Position numbers and translations under genes: made by a program | Assembly: GCA_905221605.1 (NCBI GenBank) | Contig: CAJNDS010002456.1 | Span: 148,795 to 212,794 of the forward strand | Direction of reading: 5' to 3' | DNA from: Symbiodinium natans | Lineage: Eukaryota; Sar; Dinophyceae; Suessiales; Symbiodiniaceae | DNA length: 64,000 nt | Shown here: positions 11,311 through 21,939 of the stretch, one piece after another | How positions within the stretch are numbered: position 1 is the first letter of the stretch | How the letters are laid out: every line of letters begins with the position of its first letter | Notes under the pieces: generated by a model | Database searches by the model: none | The model's input: only the letters and a program-made list of their open reading frames with translations | Told to the model about the DNA's origin: nothing

Positions 11311-14300
11311 GTGAAGGCGCCCCCTGCGCTGGGGTGGCGAGCCCCACAGTTACTGATCCACTGCAAGGACGCTTGTGACCGCTTCGAGCATCGCAAGCTT
11401 TGCAGGATGGGGCTTCCAGCACAAGGTGCAAAGAATGTGTTAAGTTCCTGTGTAGTAGAGCAAGGACATGCGTTGGCTGTGCCACTTTTGATGCGTGCGA
11501 GGAACCCTTGAGCGTGCTGTCGCTCGCCACGGATTATTCATGACTGGCCATCCTCGCTTGATAGCTTGAGGGGCAGATCGTAGACATAGTGTACCCTACT
11601 TGACGGGCATTTGTAACACAATTAGCAGTGTTGTCGTGTGCAAGTCAAGGCAGCAATCCCCGGATGCTGGGTTAGCAAGGGTTTCTGCCCAATGTTCCAC
11701 AGCTGTCGGAGGCTCTCCTTTTTGACCATGGGTTTCTGCCTCTGCCACGGCGACTGGTATCGAGGGCCACGGGAAGCGGAGCGGCTTCCGACATTGTGTC
11801 TTGCCTTCAGCTCTGCTTTGCTGAATCCAGCAAGCTGGGTAGCCTTGTGCTCTCTCGACAGTAGGATGTTGATCATGATGCGGGATCCACTTTTGGTGTG
11901 ACATGCTGTGGGGCAGTGGGGCATATTGTTTTGTTCCTTACCCTCACTTACCCTCAGAGGGCTTACCAGGCCTTAACGCAACCTTGATTATCCCGCAGAA
12001 AAAAGAACCCAACATCAATCCCTGGAGCTCCTACCCCCCAGGTACCGCTATCAGTACAACAGATCCCTGCAGCGCCCATCGCATCACGTAGTTGTAGGGG
12101 CGTGAGTATGCTTCTTGTGTGTGTGTGTATACGGCCTGATAACATCTCACAACAAAGTGCAGAGGAATGCTCCACAAAGTGCGAGTCAGCATCCAGCAAG
12201 GAGGCTCACACTTTGCTGATATGGAACCTTAAGGCATTTGCACATACCCGCGGCCAATCTTGACATTGTTAGATCATCGTCATCATCAGCATTCTTGGTA
12301 TCTGTTAGCAGTATCTGTCGGGTTTCATGCCAAGGCATGAGTTAGGATCGTGGACTGTTTAGCCTTTCGCTCGTCCCCATGTCAATGTGTGTGCGTGTGT
12401 ACATATGTGTGCATGCGTTTTGAGGCCTAGACGCATGCACGCATTCTTTGCTGCCTGAGGTTGATGGCCTGCTTCCTTGGTGCCGTCGTTGCGTCCTTCC
12501 TCCCACTGCGCCCGCGGTGCGCCAGCCCAATCTCGGGGAGACCACAGAGAGCCCTGTGGAGAGTCCACCGTCGTCCACGAAAAAGAGCGAGAGAGAGAGA
12601 GAGAGAGATTCTGAGCGATTTTGAGCGATTCTGCGAATTTCTGCGAGGCGGCTCGCGGCCGGGGCAGCAGCCGTGCTCCTTGCGCGTCGCCCGCGGCGAA
12701 CAGGGTGAGCACACGCACTGAGCATATAGGACTCTAAAAACTCTCCGTAAGAGGCATGATTGGTGGGAGCGAGAGCCGCTTCGTCGTCGTGCGGGTCTTG
12801 CGAGCTCTTTTGCCAGGCTGTGGCCATACTCTTTGCTGCTGGACTGGGCCACTGCAGGCATCGCTGTCAGCAGCGCCTCAGAAGGGCTTCAGTCTTTCAT
12901 GCGCCTTGTGGTAGAAATGAAGCAGAACCACGCAGAGTATACGCTCGGTTTAAACATGTGAGTGGCTGCGTGGATCAGTTAACGTATCAGTTCACATTCG
13001 TGCGTATCAGTAGTCACTTCTCAGCCCAGGTGTCCTCTCCTCAGCAGTGGAAGCGGCGCCCGTGCGTCGGCCAGGATCGCTTCGAAGTGGTGTCAGAGAC
13101 ATTCAATTGTCGCTTTGCCCTTCCAAGTCAAGACAAGAGTGAAAAGCAAGTGACGGAAGGGACAAAAAGAAGCACCAAGACGCCCCTTGTCTTCGGCACT
13201 CGAAAGCCCGAAAGCCCGAAAGCCCGAAAGGCTGGCTTGGATTCCAGCTCGCTCTGGGCCTCTCCGCGGCTCTGCAGCTGGCCCTGCGAGTATTTTCATT
13301 CTTTTCTACGCGCTTTTTACACGCTTTCTTTGCTTGTGTGCGCTGGAGTCGGCTTGAAACGTGAATCTACACGCTTTGGGTACTACCGGGTATTTGGCTG
13401 TTTTATTGGAACTCGGTCTGCAAGGTTCGACTGCTCTAGCCCAGGTGGGGTCTGCAACTGGCAACATCCCTTCGGCCTACCATGCACCTCGCCTTCCGGG
13501 GGTCTGAAGTGCCCACAATCTAGCAAGATGCACAGCAGCATGCGCAGCAAGATGCTGGAGGGTGCTTTGCGGGCCATCTTACATGCACGCATGCAGCCTT
13601 GCCCGCAGTTTTGCAGCCAGCAATTTTGCCCAAGGCTCCCGGCGGCCACCTTTTTCGTCCTGGCTCTGCATTTGTTGTTCCAGCTGCGCCTGGCAAGATC
13701 TGGAGTTGTTCAGGAATTGCCGCGCAGAGTCTTTTCTGCTTTTTTGCAAAGAACAGTGACAGCTCGAATGGGTCTTGCGCATCTTGTGCCGTCGTTTCGG
13801 GCTCGGGCCCTTGGGCTGGCCCTCAAATTCGGCAGACTCCAGCTTGCAGCAAACGGCAAACCATGGCAAACCGTACCTACGGCATCTCGGTATCTTGTCA
13901 GCATGACAAAGGGTGTGGTCACTCTGCCCTGCAACAGCACCAACCAAATACAGCAAAACCGGAACGAGCAGGGCAGCGGCAGAAAATGGGACACACAGGT
14001 GCGAACGATGCGAGGATGACAAAGTGAAAGACGCTGTCCACAGGATGTGCTTGCCCCTGTCAGTTCCAGGGGTTTGGGGTCTGCCGTTTAGGCAGAGTGG
14101 GGCCAGTCTGCGAGTATTCATGTGTTTGTTCAAGCCTGTGAAGCTTTGGGCAACTCCAGAGCAGCTTGGCTGAGGTTTCTGGAAGGCCCAAAGATTGCGG
14201 CCAAGCAGGAATCTTTTGCTGAGAAGGTGGGAGAAGGGATGGAATTGAGCGAATGTGGCCTCCAGAGCAGACTCAGCGTCAGAGTTGGTCCTTTACAGAT

Positions 14301-15789
14301 GCGCCATGGCTCCCGAGGACTCGCTGCTGCAAGATTGCAAGAGGATGGGCCAACAAGTTTTGCACGCCGCTCAGGAGCCACCTTGAGAAAAAAACCTACT
14401 TGTCAGTCAAGGCATATAAGATCTTATATATATTTTCGGATATGGTACGTCCGCGCTGTCTCTCAAAGAATGTGACGTAATCCCTTCCCCCTTTTATGAA
14501 GTACGCCTCTAATTGTAAAACACACATTCCGGAAAATCCTCCCGAAACCGACCCTGCCTTTGAGAACCTATTCCGAACTAGGGGGTGGGTTGAGGTCTCC
14601 CAAAACCCTCAAACCAACCAACATCTCTGTTTGTCTGAGCCTTGCTGTGCTGCGTGAGTGGGTCTCTCTCTTTCCCTCAGTTTGCAAACCAACTCTAAGA
14701 ACTTAAACCCTCCAAACCCTGAAGCCTAGACCTTAAAGTTTTTGGACCCAAAACCATGACATTTGGATAAAGACATCCCCCTAATAGTAAAAACGCATTT
14801 CGAGTTTTTATTGCGGGAGGGGGGGGGGGGGGGGGGCGCCCCCGTTTAATATAAGGGGGAAGGGATAATGTCGATTATGTCTGCCTGAAGTAGACTCGAA
14901 TGAAGGCTCAGGCACAGAGCATGCTGCAGACATGTCAAACTGGCCACCAAAGGAAGGCCTTCTGTCGAGCGGTGAGGCCAAGAAGCCATAGTTGGAGCAG
15001 TTGGAGCATCATTCAGAGCTAACGATGCGAGCCCAAGTTTGAACGACAGCCTCGCGGGGAGTTCTTTTGCTCTTCATCGCTTGGGATAGCTTGTGGAGAA
15101 TGCCGACACTTTTAGCCTGTTCGGGCTCGTTTTCGCAGGAGCCTTGGTTCCTTGCCGCGTTGCTGGCAGCGACAGCCCTCGGTGTAGGTGGGCGCCACCT
15201 GGGAGGCCAAGCGGCGAACAGTGAGGGATTCGCAGCACATCTCAAGCTGGAGCGATGCATCCATGCTTAGGCGAGGATCTTGTATGTCCATTATTTGCGA
15301 CAGGATGTGAGCTGGTTGACAGCTCAAATCTAGGCATGGTTGTGACTAAGTCACGGGCTTCCGCTGAAGACTGCAACATCTGCAGGTCTGGAAGCTTTGA
15401 CCTTGTCAACGGGAGACCCGCCACAGCTGGCCATCGTGTTACTGTGGCATGGCAGCTCTCATGCTTGACGGCTTTCATGGTTCACATCGCAGCTTAAACT
15501 CATGTTCACGCTGGAGGCTGTCACTGGCTACTCTTCCAGGCTTCCTTGCGGCGGCAAGCTATGCTGCAGACTGGAGCCCGCAGCCTACCTTGGCATGGCA
15601 TGCGAGGAACCTTGAACACAGTCGGACAACCCTTGTGTGGCGGGGGCCTCGTGGGCTCACGTGTCAACGGGCCTAGGTGAAGCTCGGAGCTTGAGGTGGA
15701 GCTTTGTAGCCATTGGAGTGGGCTTCAGCTTGCTCCACCCAGGCGCGCGATTCGCCCCTCCCCTCCCCCCCGCCCAAAGCAGTGGGGGC

Positions 15790-16030
15790 GGGGGTTTAGG
15801 ATTTAGGGTTGTAGGGTTTAGGGCGAAGGTTTTGCGGGTTTAGGGTTTGAGGGTTTCAGGGTTTCAGGGCTCAGGGTTTTCAAGGTATTGAGGAGGGTTG
15901 TAAAGGGTTTTAAGGGTTTGTTTAGGTTGCAGGTTTCCGGGCTTAGGGTTTCAGAGTTTTTGGGTTTAGGGCTTAGGGTTTTGGTTTTCAATCATAGGGT
16001 TTAGGCTTTGCGTGAGGGTCTTGGGTTTAG
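15790..16030 (+). repeat. Long degenerate telomere-like tract
   Basis: About 240 bp of drifted heptamers: GGTTTAGG, GGGTTTAGGG, GGGTTTGAGG, GGGTTTCAGG, GGGCTTAGGG. The unit is still visible, but most copies carry substitutions, as expected of an old interstitial tract. A G-rich tract follows. Confidence 0.8.
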
Positions 16031-16144
16031 GTGGGGAGGGGTGGGGCCGGGTGGGGGGGGGGGTCAGGATACCATGAGGGAGGGGGGGGGGAGACTGCTG
16101 ACACGGCAACACGCAGTGTTATATACATATATGTATATACACAT

Positions 16145-16158
16145 ATTTATTTACATAT

Positions 16159-16205
<47 letters not shown>

Positions 16206-16207
16206 TT
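16145..16207. repeat. (ATTT)n microsatellite
   Basis: About 13 perfect ATTT units after a TATA/ACAC lead-in. The Ile/Tyr/Leu/Phe open frames over it are repeat artefacts. Confidence 0.95.
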
Positions 16208-16861
16208 ATACTTGCATTCTTGGTAAAAAGAAATATTTGCTACACGTACGGGTCTGACTTGCCCTGAGGTCCCGTGCCCGGTGAGGGCGAAGAAGGCGCA
16301 GGTGAGTGGGCACACCTCACCGATGGGAGCCTCGGCCGAGCGACGTTCGCTTCATGTTGTGCAGGGTTTAGAGTCTAGGGTTTAGGGTAGAGTTTTTGCT
16401 CCGAAGCAAGAAAGGACTCAAGCGATGCGGCAGTGGTAGTGGCACAAATAGCAAGCTGACTGTAAGGCATTCTGTTGATACTGCGAGTTATGGTAAGCTT
16501 CAATCGTGCAACTGTGCTGCTGGCCGTAATTGCAATTACAGCGGCATCCATGCCCTGCATGGGCGGCTCCTGATCGCGTGAATGTGTGAGTGCCTGCAAC
16601 ATGGTTAGCCATCCGTTCCACGCACCCATAAAACGAAAAAGTTGAACGGATCTTATTGAGGATACTCGCGATCGCGCTCATGCAGTTCTCCTTGTATTTG
16701 AGAAACTTAACTTCCTCGGATTATCAGAGATCTTCATGCTGCTCACTTGTGATTTTGATATCATGCCTTTTTGCTTTTGATTCTGGCTTCTCGTTCATGG
16801 CTTTTTTTTGGCATTCTATGCTTTTCATTGCTTCAGGACTTCTGTGAATCCTCTCCTATAC

Positions 16862-16965
16862 CCGTGATATGAGCATTGTGTTCGCAAATGGCGGGAAGGG
16901 GGGCGGGGGTGCCCCCCTTGCCCGCCCTTCCCCTTTTTTCAAGCCTTGCAGGCCCAAGGCACCGG
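16862..16965 (+). repeat. Diverged solitary copy of the ~113-bp GC-hairpin repeat
   Basis: The block GAGCATTGTGTTCGCAAATG, then a G-rich arm, a C-rich arm, then CTTTTTTCAAGCCTTGCA, matches the order of the satellite unit at 44.7-45.7 kb. Its two arms (GGCGGGAAGGGGGG against CCCCCCTTGCCCGCC) form a stem of about 14 bp with only one mismatch-type difference. The arm sequences differ from the satellite's, yet the pairing is kept. Confidence 0.7.
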
Positions 16966-17769
16966 ACCTGCACGTAGGCAGTCCAAACGCTGCACCACGC
17001 GCAGCAGAATCGGAAAACGACCGCGGGTTGAGGAAAGGCTGCCGAAGAGCAGCCGACCGGTAAACCCGAAACCTTGAACCCACAGCGTAAGTGCTTACAG
17101 GAGGACCCCTGAAGCCTTGTTTGCCTTGATTCACAGTACAGGCTTGCACTGTCAGCAGGTTGCTGTCTGTGTTCGTGTGCTTGTTTCCAAGTGAAGCTTG
17201 GGTAGGGTGTTCGTGGGCTTGTTGCCAGGGGCTTCCAGAGGGGCAATTACGCCTTCCGCGTCCCCCCGGCAAAAAAGGCCCACAAAACAAACAAGTCTCC
17301 ATCCCATTCTTCTTCACACCTGGCCGCCGGAATGCATCTAGTCAGTCACGCTATACGTTTTGCTGTCCTTGGCGGCTACTGCTCAGTTGAGTACGAAGCA
17401 AAAGGCATCAGGGTGCAGTGGTTCGTGCTTTATTGAGTATTTCCGGAAATACGCGTACCCCGGATTACCCCAAACTAGTAAAACACTTAGTATAGAAACC
17501 ACGAAACAAGAGTATTCCTAATTTTGGGAGATATCTTTTGTGCAAGTTGGCGCTGCTTCAGGACCCTCACGGCTTCAGCAGTTGGTCGCGGCTTGTTGCT
17601 CCACCTGCTGTTCGCATCCTTTGCACAGGCCCCGCACCAGAACCTATTTAGGATCTGGATTCAGCACCTCGTGCTCATGTCATCCTTGATCTCTTTGTGT
17701 TAGTCTGTGTTGAACAAGGCACTGGCATGCATCGTGCGCTGCTGCCTGGGGTCGACGCCGCAGGGACAC

Positions 17770-18399
17770 ATGCCAGCGAAGCCGATTGCATGGAGACCGG
17801 TGGCTCTCGCTCTCGCCCTGTGTGCTTTCAGTGCGGATGCCGCATCAACCTGGATGTTTGACTCGCGCTCACGCTGGCTCACTGTGGCCTCTGTCAACAT
17901 TCTGGCGGCGCTGGCCTGCACGAGCTTTCCCCAGCAGCGGAGGCGCCCACCGCTCTCGGAATGGGCCGAAGGCTATGCAGGGCTCCGTGATCTCCGCCCT
18001 GGGCGCCCTGGGCGGCCCGGCCGACCCCTGGACCTGCGCGACTCACGCGACTCGCGCCTGCGCGGCGCCGGTGTGCTCGTGGGGGGGCTGAGGCGGCTGA
18101 GCGCCCGGCTTCTGCAGCCCTCTGTCTCCGAGGAGGCACAGGACCCAGCCTTTGTGAACTATCTTCTGGCCGAGTTCTGGCCAAGCCTGCGTGGGATGCT
18201 CGAGGAGGATATCATGAAGGGCGAAGTCCAGCAAGTTTTGCAAGAGACCGTTACGGCCGCCTTGAAGTTCGACCGAATCTGTCTTGGCCCGCAGCCTCCC
18301 AGAGTGCTGTCCCTGTCAACAGTACCAGCCACCACGACTGAACGGGCCATTACTTTTGTGGCCGACGTCGAGTTCTGTGGCAAGGACCACGTCCTCCGA
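17770..18399 (+). CDS. Extended-synaptotagmin-like protein, exon with SMP domain start
   Basis: In known family members, SMP domains transfer lipids between membranes at contact sites, usually anchored in the ER. Here the first in-frame ATG is at 17770, although the frame is open upstream. Two hydrophobic stretches follow (around VALALALCAF and WLTVASVNILAALA), suiting a membrane hairpin. A basic, Arg/Asp-rich linker comes next. Then comes a classic SMP opening: FVNYLLAEFWPSLRGML, then ALKFDRICLGPQPPRV and FVADVEFCGKDHVLR. This matches the WP and LG-PP signatures of E-Syt/plant synaptotagmin SMP domains. A GT donor at 18400 ends the exon in phase 0. The start codon is uncertain; the SMP call is good. 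Confidence 0.65.
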
Positions 18400-18539
18400 G
18401 TCATGTGCCAGCAGTGACAGCTCTGAGCAGCGTGCCCTTTGTTGGGTGCTTGGGGGGCGCTTTGGGGGGTGCTCCCTGTGCCCTGCCCGTGCCCATTTTC
18501 AGTTTTTTTCATTTCTCGCTTTCCCCCGGAGTGACAGAG

Positions 18540-18590
18540 GACGTTGACCTGACCTTGAGCCTCACGCTGGGAAGGCTGGTCGGACTGTCG
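18540..18590 (+). CDS. SMP-domain exon 2 of the E-Syt-like gene
   Basis: This 51-nt, phase-0 exon lies between ACAGAG and GTCAGC and encodes DVDLTLSLTLGRLVGLS, an alternating beta-strand pattern expected right after the previous exon in an SMP fold. The donor could instead lie slightly further right, because the frame continues as VSVSWLRL, which also suits the domain. The next expected SMP strand (GxLRVxLxPL type) was not found, so one exon between 18.6 and 18.95 kb is probably missing from this model. Confidence 0.5.
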
Positions 18591-18961
18591 GTCAGCGTTT
18601 CTTGGCTCCGACTTCGGCAGAGTTTGTCCTCGAGAGGCCCCCTTGAGGCTCTGTTTGGCTCGTCGGTTTGATCGGTTTGCTGTTTGAATGTTTGAACTAG
18701 GATGAACGTTGAAGCTGAAGGTCAACCGGCTCTCTCTTCGAGGATCGCTGTTTCTGTCCTTTCGGCACCTGACCCCGCACCTCCCGTTGCTTGGCAGATG
18801 TGATGCCAAAAGAAGCGTGTGTGACATGGTGTGATGCACGCACTGTGTACTGGAATGCACTGCTATGTGAGGATACTTGTGGCATCTTGTCGTGGATTGG
18901 TTTGTGTCAAGATTGTCTGCTCTTTTCTGGGATGCCCCTTGTGACAAAGAGGTTGACCCAG

Positions 18962-19022
18962 GGCCTCACCATCACCTTCGTGAACCCGCCAGCAGTGGAC
19001 CTGAGCCTGAGCACCCCGGCCG
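18962..19022 (+). CDS. SMP-domain exon of the E-Syt-like gene
   Basis: The acceptor CCCAG ends at 18961. The exon encodes GLTITFVNPPAVDLSLS and then TPAG. In E-Syt proteins the matching stretch is the late SMP strand pair, LxIxFxxxPxLxIxxTG. A GTTCAC donor at 19023 leaves one base of a split codon. Confidence 0.55.
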
Positions 19023-19142
19023 GTTCACTGCCCTTCCTGCCGGAACGTGCAACTTGGCTCAGAAGCTCTTGCTTGGCCCTGCACGTGCAGCGTACCCAAG
19101 TAGGCCCCCCTTGGCGCAACACCAGGAGCTCGTTGCATTTAG

Positions 19143-19287
19143 GTATGTTGGCACCACTGAGAAAGCCTCAATCCCGAAACCCTAAACCCTGGAAGCTCAA
19201 TGCTTCCTCCGAGGCTCGCCAGGCCTTAATCTCTTTGGTCGAGTCCACCATTGCGCGAGACCTGGTGTTGCCGCAGCTTGTTAGCAA
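19143..19287 (+). CDS. SMP-domain C-terminal exon of the E-Syt-like gene
   Basis: The acceptor TTTAG ends at 19142, and its phase fits the split codon of the previous exon. The decisive part is SEARQALISLVESTIARD followed by LVLPQL. It matches the closing helix of SMP domains, whose signature is LVLPN. Donor GTGAGG begins at 19288. Oddly, the proximal part of the exon contains two CCCTAAA-type heptamers (about 19172-19190) read in frame as RNPKPW. Either a telomere-like tract has been made into coding sequence, or the true acceptor is further right. Confidence 0.5.
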
Positions 19288-21152
19288 GTGAGGCGAGCAA
19301 AACCCCATAATGCCACCATCAGCACCACCCGCTGGTAGGCCGAATCACAAAAGGCTAGCCAAGAATGAATGCGTTCCCCTCAGCATAGGCATCTTGAAAT
19401 GCCACGTTTCCGTAGCACCGCGTCACTGCATCTGGTGCAAGAGCACTCAGGAACCGCCTGCCTCTGCCTTTTGGGACGCTGTGGCCCCTGGAGCGACTGC
19501 AGCATGCCCGCCCAGAGGAGCGATCATTTGTCCCAAAATATTATGTCGGGATATGTCTGCGGATCGCGACAAGGTATCCTATCCTTTCATCTTGGTCTCT
19601 TTGTCGCCTTCTATGCTCTACAGCCTTGTTGATGTGAAAGGGCAGCAGAGCCAGGGCGACAAAGTGATCATAGCGTGTGCCTCCGACACGGCAACCGGAC
19701 TGGGCGGAAGCGGCCCATGTCGCAAAGACCCTTGAACTTGCGCGCGTAGCAAACTGGCCCTTGTTCTATCAACTAACTTTGGCTGGGAAACGAGGAGCGG
19801 GTGGTTGCATCCAGTTTGTCTGGTCATGTTCGGCGCCCCTCCAGACTTGCAGACTTTTTATGTTGCTGCGCTTTTGCCGCAGTACCGCATCCAGAAAGAT
19901 ATGAGCAAGAAAGATATGAGAAGATCCCAAATCCCAATAAGTCCACTGGCCTTTCTAGCATTTGGTGGCGTGCTTCTTCTGACAAGTTAGTGTGTGGCAC
20001 CTTTTTCTGTCAGAGGTCTGGTTGCGAGAGGGTCCGACCGCATGTAACGTGTCGCCAATGGAACATTCTTGGAATGCAATGCCCCACACGCTTGGTAGTT
20101 GTGTGCTCAGCCACTTTGAAAGCCCTGAAAAGCTTCAACCATCTTGAGGACCCTATCATTGCTGGGAACTGTGGGTTTGTTGCAAAATGGCTCCGTGAAA
20201 GGGAAGTCGGGATGGAGGCAACTGAGCCTTTTGGGTTTGTGAGTGCCGCCCACTTGTTGCCCGGTGCATCGAGGGAGGGGTGTTTATGGGTGCCCGTTTT
20301 CTGTCAACTCGGTAAACGGCATTCAGCTTCCGACAGGGCGTGCTCTTCTGTCGAGTGCTCGGCGCTTGTGGCGCTGCTGGCTCGCACGATGATCAAACAA
20401 GTAAACAAGCAGTCAAGTAGATGTTTAGCTTGCTTGAAGTGGCCCGAAGTGGCAGAACGTGGCAGAACTTGAGCTCTTTGGCTGCTCCATGAGGTTGCGT
20501 CGGAGAGAAACAGCTTTGGTGCAGAACGTGCTGTCCGTTGTTGTGCCGAGCTGAGAGCTGCGCAAATACAAAGGCTTAGCTCTTGCTTTGAAGATCCCCA
20601 GTAGCTTCATCGTGCTCGCTCTCCCTGGTTTTGTAGCGTTTTTTCTTGTAGCCAAATCCCACGGGCGGACATGCAGTTTTTAGGCATCGAGTATCAAGAG
20701 AGTGTTTAGATCGAGCGTCTATTTGTCGTGTCGTGACAATCTCGCATCAAACATCTTTCGTGATCAAACCCCGCATGAAAGAATTCGCCATTCTCAGGCC
20801 TATCTCTGGGTGCAGCCAACTGGAGATCCGCTGCTGCGCACAGCATCTGGCCTGTAATAAACGGATGAATTTGCGGCTGCTGAAGGGCGAGTCACGGCGA
20901 GTTGAGGGCGAGTGGGGAGTGAGTATAGCTACGACTACATGGGGTCGCCCCCACTCCCTGGTAAACTCGTAAGTCAAGTGAACGGTTGTGGCAACGGTTG
21001 CAGCCTGCAGGGAGTCCAGGGGTTGGCAATGAAGTCTCCCTAACTTCCCTTAGCTTTGCCACCAGTTCTGAAACTTCTTTAGAAAAATTGAAGGATTGAA
21101 GCCACTGCTTCTCATCTCTTGTGGGTATCCGCACAGAGAGTATTCAGGTGAG
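19288..21152 (+). other. Intronic interval of the E-Syt-like gene
   Basis: This lies between the SMP and C2 exons. The first strands of the C2 domain (up to the SDPY-type loop) should be encoded here, but I could not find them. Longer open frames in this interval (for example 19801-20472) show no domain. Confidence 0.4.
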
Positions 21153-21203
21153 GATGGTGACCTGATCTGGGACGAGCAGCCCACTTTTGTGGTGGATGCC
21201 TTC
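21153..21203 (+). CDS. C2-domain exon of the E-Syt-like gene
   Basis: A 51-nt phase-0 exon after GTGAG, encoding DGDLIWDEQPTFVVDAF. It matches the C2 core P-x-W-x-E-x-F-x-F-x-V. The proposed donor is GCAAGC, a GC donor of the kind common in dinoflagellates. C2 domains bind phospholipids, often through calcium. The calcium-binding loops cannot be judged because neighbouring exons are missing. Confidence 0.5.
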
Positions 21204-21521
21204 GCAAGCCAGGATCCGAAAGCTTCAGAGACTTTTGGGGCTGTTAACCGTTCCAGGTTAGCTACCATGAAAGGCCAGCAAAGGCAGAAAAGCTACACGA
21301 AAGCTAGTGGCACAGATGGGATGGAAACATCTTGAGAGCTTCCATCCTTTCACCATCAAGCGCCAGCAGAAGCTGCGGCTGAAAATTTGAACAACAGGCT
21401 ACAGAAACAGCCACGGAGAAGCTTGCTGAGAAGTTTCAGCTTTCCTTAAGAGTTGTACGGCCGTAGCCTTACTTACAGCCTTTCCTTTCGGCCTGCTCAA
21501 CTTTTGTGCATCGACCTCCAG

Positions 21522-21587
21522 AGTCAGGAGCTGAGGGTCGCTCTCCATGAGTGCCACACCTTCAGCAGCGATCGGCAGACGGGGCAA
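21522..21587 (+). CDS. C2-domain exon of the E-Syt-like gene
   Basis: A 66-nt phase-0 exon between CTCCAG and GTGAAG. It encodes SQELRVALHE, then CHTFSSDRQTG. This is the C2 strand after the W-x-E motif (typical form S-Q-x-L-x-V-x-L-x-D) and the loop before the conserved G. It joins the previous exon in phase and in domain order. Confidence 0.55.
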
Positions 21588-21873
21588 GTGAAGGCTGGTA
21601 TGGTGATTGAGCGGTTTAGGGAGTGGAGGTTCGAGGGACATGGACCTCCATGTAGTTGCGGAGGGGAGCGAACCAACTGTCGTCAGGATCATTGCTGTGC
21701 CCTGGCGCGTGAGAACAGGGAGGGATTTTCCTGTATATCTTGCACTCGGCAAAGAAGGACTGCGTGTAATCGGCCAGGCACAGGTGTGCCTGGTTTAGGG
21801 ACCATGGCAGCAGTCGCGATTCATCATGTGTACTCTCCCGATGCGGATTTGGGGTGGTTACGGCTGTGTTGAG

Positions 21874-21939
21874 GCGCTGCCGCTGCGGGAGCTGGTCGAG
21901 CGCAGCAAGTATCAGCACATGCCAAGCTGGGCCCTGCAG
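21874..21939 (+). CDS. C2-domain exon of the E-Syt-like gene
   Basis: A 66-nt phase-0 exon between GTTGAG and a GCAAGG (GC-type) donor, encoding ALPLRELVERSKYQHM and then PSWALQ. It supplies the next C2 elements (I-P-L-x-x-L, then W-x-L) and continues the previous exon exactly. Equal exon sizes of 66 nt, matching phases and domain order make this the best-supported splice chain in the window. Later exons were not identified. Confidence 0.55.

Larger units (their letters stand above)
11311..17700. other. Long stretch without a confidently recognised gene
   Basis: The longest open frame here (12760-14019, 419 codons, opening with TTG) has no recognisable domain, and other frames read equally well through parts of it. 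A GA run lies at about 12586-12609. A G homopolymer of about 19 lies at 14818-14836. Repeats inside this stretch are listed separately. Small exons may be present but I could not support any. Confidence 0.4.

Noticed and set aside
12760-14019. 419-codon open frame
   Set aside because: It opens with TTG, has no domain, and parts of it read as well in other frames. It is probably chance in GC-rich DNA or a mix of exon and intron.
21607-21798. Val-rich open frame (HVVAEGSEPTVVRIIAV) as another C2 piece
   Set aside because: It lies between the two 66-nt C2 exons that join directly in phase and domain order, so it should be intronic.
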